Assembly (NCBI GenBank): GCA_017881545.1
Contig: JADGQU010000131.1
Coordinates: forward strand, 1 to 6,613
Source of the DNA: Gemmatimonadaceae bacterium
GTDB taxonomy: Bacteria > Gemmatimonadota > Gemmatimonadetes > Gemmatimonadales > Gemmatimonadaceae
DNA length: 6,613 bases
Reading direction: 5' to 3'
The position numbers and the translations under genes are program-made. Below are positions 6,255 through 6,613 of the stretch, one piece after another. The notes below the pieces were generated by a model, which was given only the letters and a program-made list of their open reading frames with translations, was not told the DNA's origin and made no database searches. Within the stretch, counting starts at the first letter, position 1. The number at the start of each line of letters is the position of its first letter.

Positions 6255-6613
6255 TGCGCGTCGCATTCTGGGGAACACCGGAATTCGCAGCGCCGGCTCT
6301 GCGCGCGCTCGTCGGGGAAGGATTCGAGGTCGTCGGTGTGGTCACGCAGCCCGACAAGCCGCAGGGCAGAGCGCGTGAGATATTTCCGTCGCCGGTGAAG
6401 CTGATCGCCATCGACGAAGAGATTCCGCTCTTTCAGCCGAAGAACGCGCGCGACCCCGAGCTGTTTCAAAAGCTCTCGGAGCTCAAGCCGGACATCTCGG
6501 TGGTCGTCGCCTACGGACATATCCTGCCGCAGAGGATCATCGACGTGCCGGAGCTCGGAACGCTCAATATCCACGGGTCGCTCCTCCCGGCGTTCCGTGG
6601 CGCGGCGCCTATT
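6254..6613 (+). CDS. fmt: Methionyl-tRNA formyltransferase, N-terminal part (cut by window edge)
   Basis: Fmt transfers a formyl group from 10-formyltetrahydrofolate to initiator Met-tRNA. Only the first 120 codons lie in the window, starting at a GTG that shares its G with the TAG stop of def. A GGAG (6245-6248) five bases upstream supports this start. The translation reads MRVAFWGTPEFAAPAL, then VVTQPDKPQGR, FPSPVK, VVVAYGHILP and NIHGSLLPAFRGAAPI, which are the expected family motifs in order. Asn105 and His107 of the NIHGSLLP motif correspond to the catalytic Asn and His of the family (E. coli Asn106 and His108); the catalytic aspartate lies beyond the edge. About 190 further residues are expected downstream. 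Confidence 0.96.
   Translation, partial: MRVAFWGTPEFAAPALRALVGEGFEVVGVVTQPDKPQGRAREIFPSPVKLIAIDEEIPLFQPKNARDPELFQKLSELKPDISVVVAYGHILPQRIIDVPELGTLNIHGSLLPAFRGAAPI

Noticed and set aside
5427..6278. Long open frame of 283 codons on the minus strand opposite yajC and def
   Set aside because: It lies antisense to two certain genes with full motif sets. Long antisense frames are common where GC-rich third positions suppress stops; the translation shows no recognisable motif.

Overview
A high-GC bacterial window (roughly 60% GC by eye) with tightly packed genes, frequent GTG starts and stop/start overlaps. A lipoprotein signal sequence in the middle suggests a diderm (Gram-negative) host. The zinc-ribbon/acidic-tail protein family at the left end and the overall style resemble Gemmatimonadota, but that assignment is inference from memory, not a search.

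Layout, left to right. Bases 1-1754 hold a tandem pair of paralogous genes of unknown function. The left copy (to 632) shows only the C-terminal domain and may be 5'-truncated or frame-broken. The right copy (657-1754) is complete: an N-terminal four-cysteine zinc ribbon, a central hydrophobic membrane segment, a C-terminal domain and a highly conserved acidic helical tail. Its stop overlaps the GTG start of queA (1751-2791), so the two are probably translationally coupled. A small lipoprotein with a two-unit perfect repeat in its linker (2830-3240) follows queA. A classical short-chain dehydrogenase/reductase (3285-4145) lies on the minus strand, convergent with the lipoprotein and divergent from the next block. 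The plus strand then carries tgt (4197-5333), yajC (5368-5694), def (5691-6254) and the first 120 codons of fmt (6254 to the window edge).

Function. Tgt and QueA are consecutive enzymes of queuosine synthesis on tRNA: Tgt exchanges guanine-34 for preQ1, then QueA adds the epoxycyclopentanediol from S-adenosylmethionine. They are often adjacent; here about 1.4 kb with two unrelated genes separates them. YajC is the small accessory subunit of the Sec translocase and commonly follows tgt, with secD/secF next. Here def and fmt follow instead. Fmt formylates initiator Met-tRNA and Def removes the formyl group from nascent proteins, so these two form the usual N-formyl-methionine cycle pair.

I saw no RNA genes, CRISPR arrays, insertion sequences or convincing intrinsic terminators, and no gene-free stretch over 300 bases. 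The best candidates for novelty are the tandem zinc-ribbon family and an unusual substrate-pocket motif in Tgt (Asp-His-Val where bacterial enzymes typically have Asp-Glu-Cys). Everything else looks like ordinary housekeeping.
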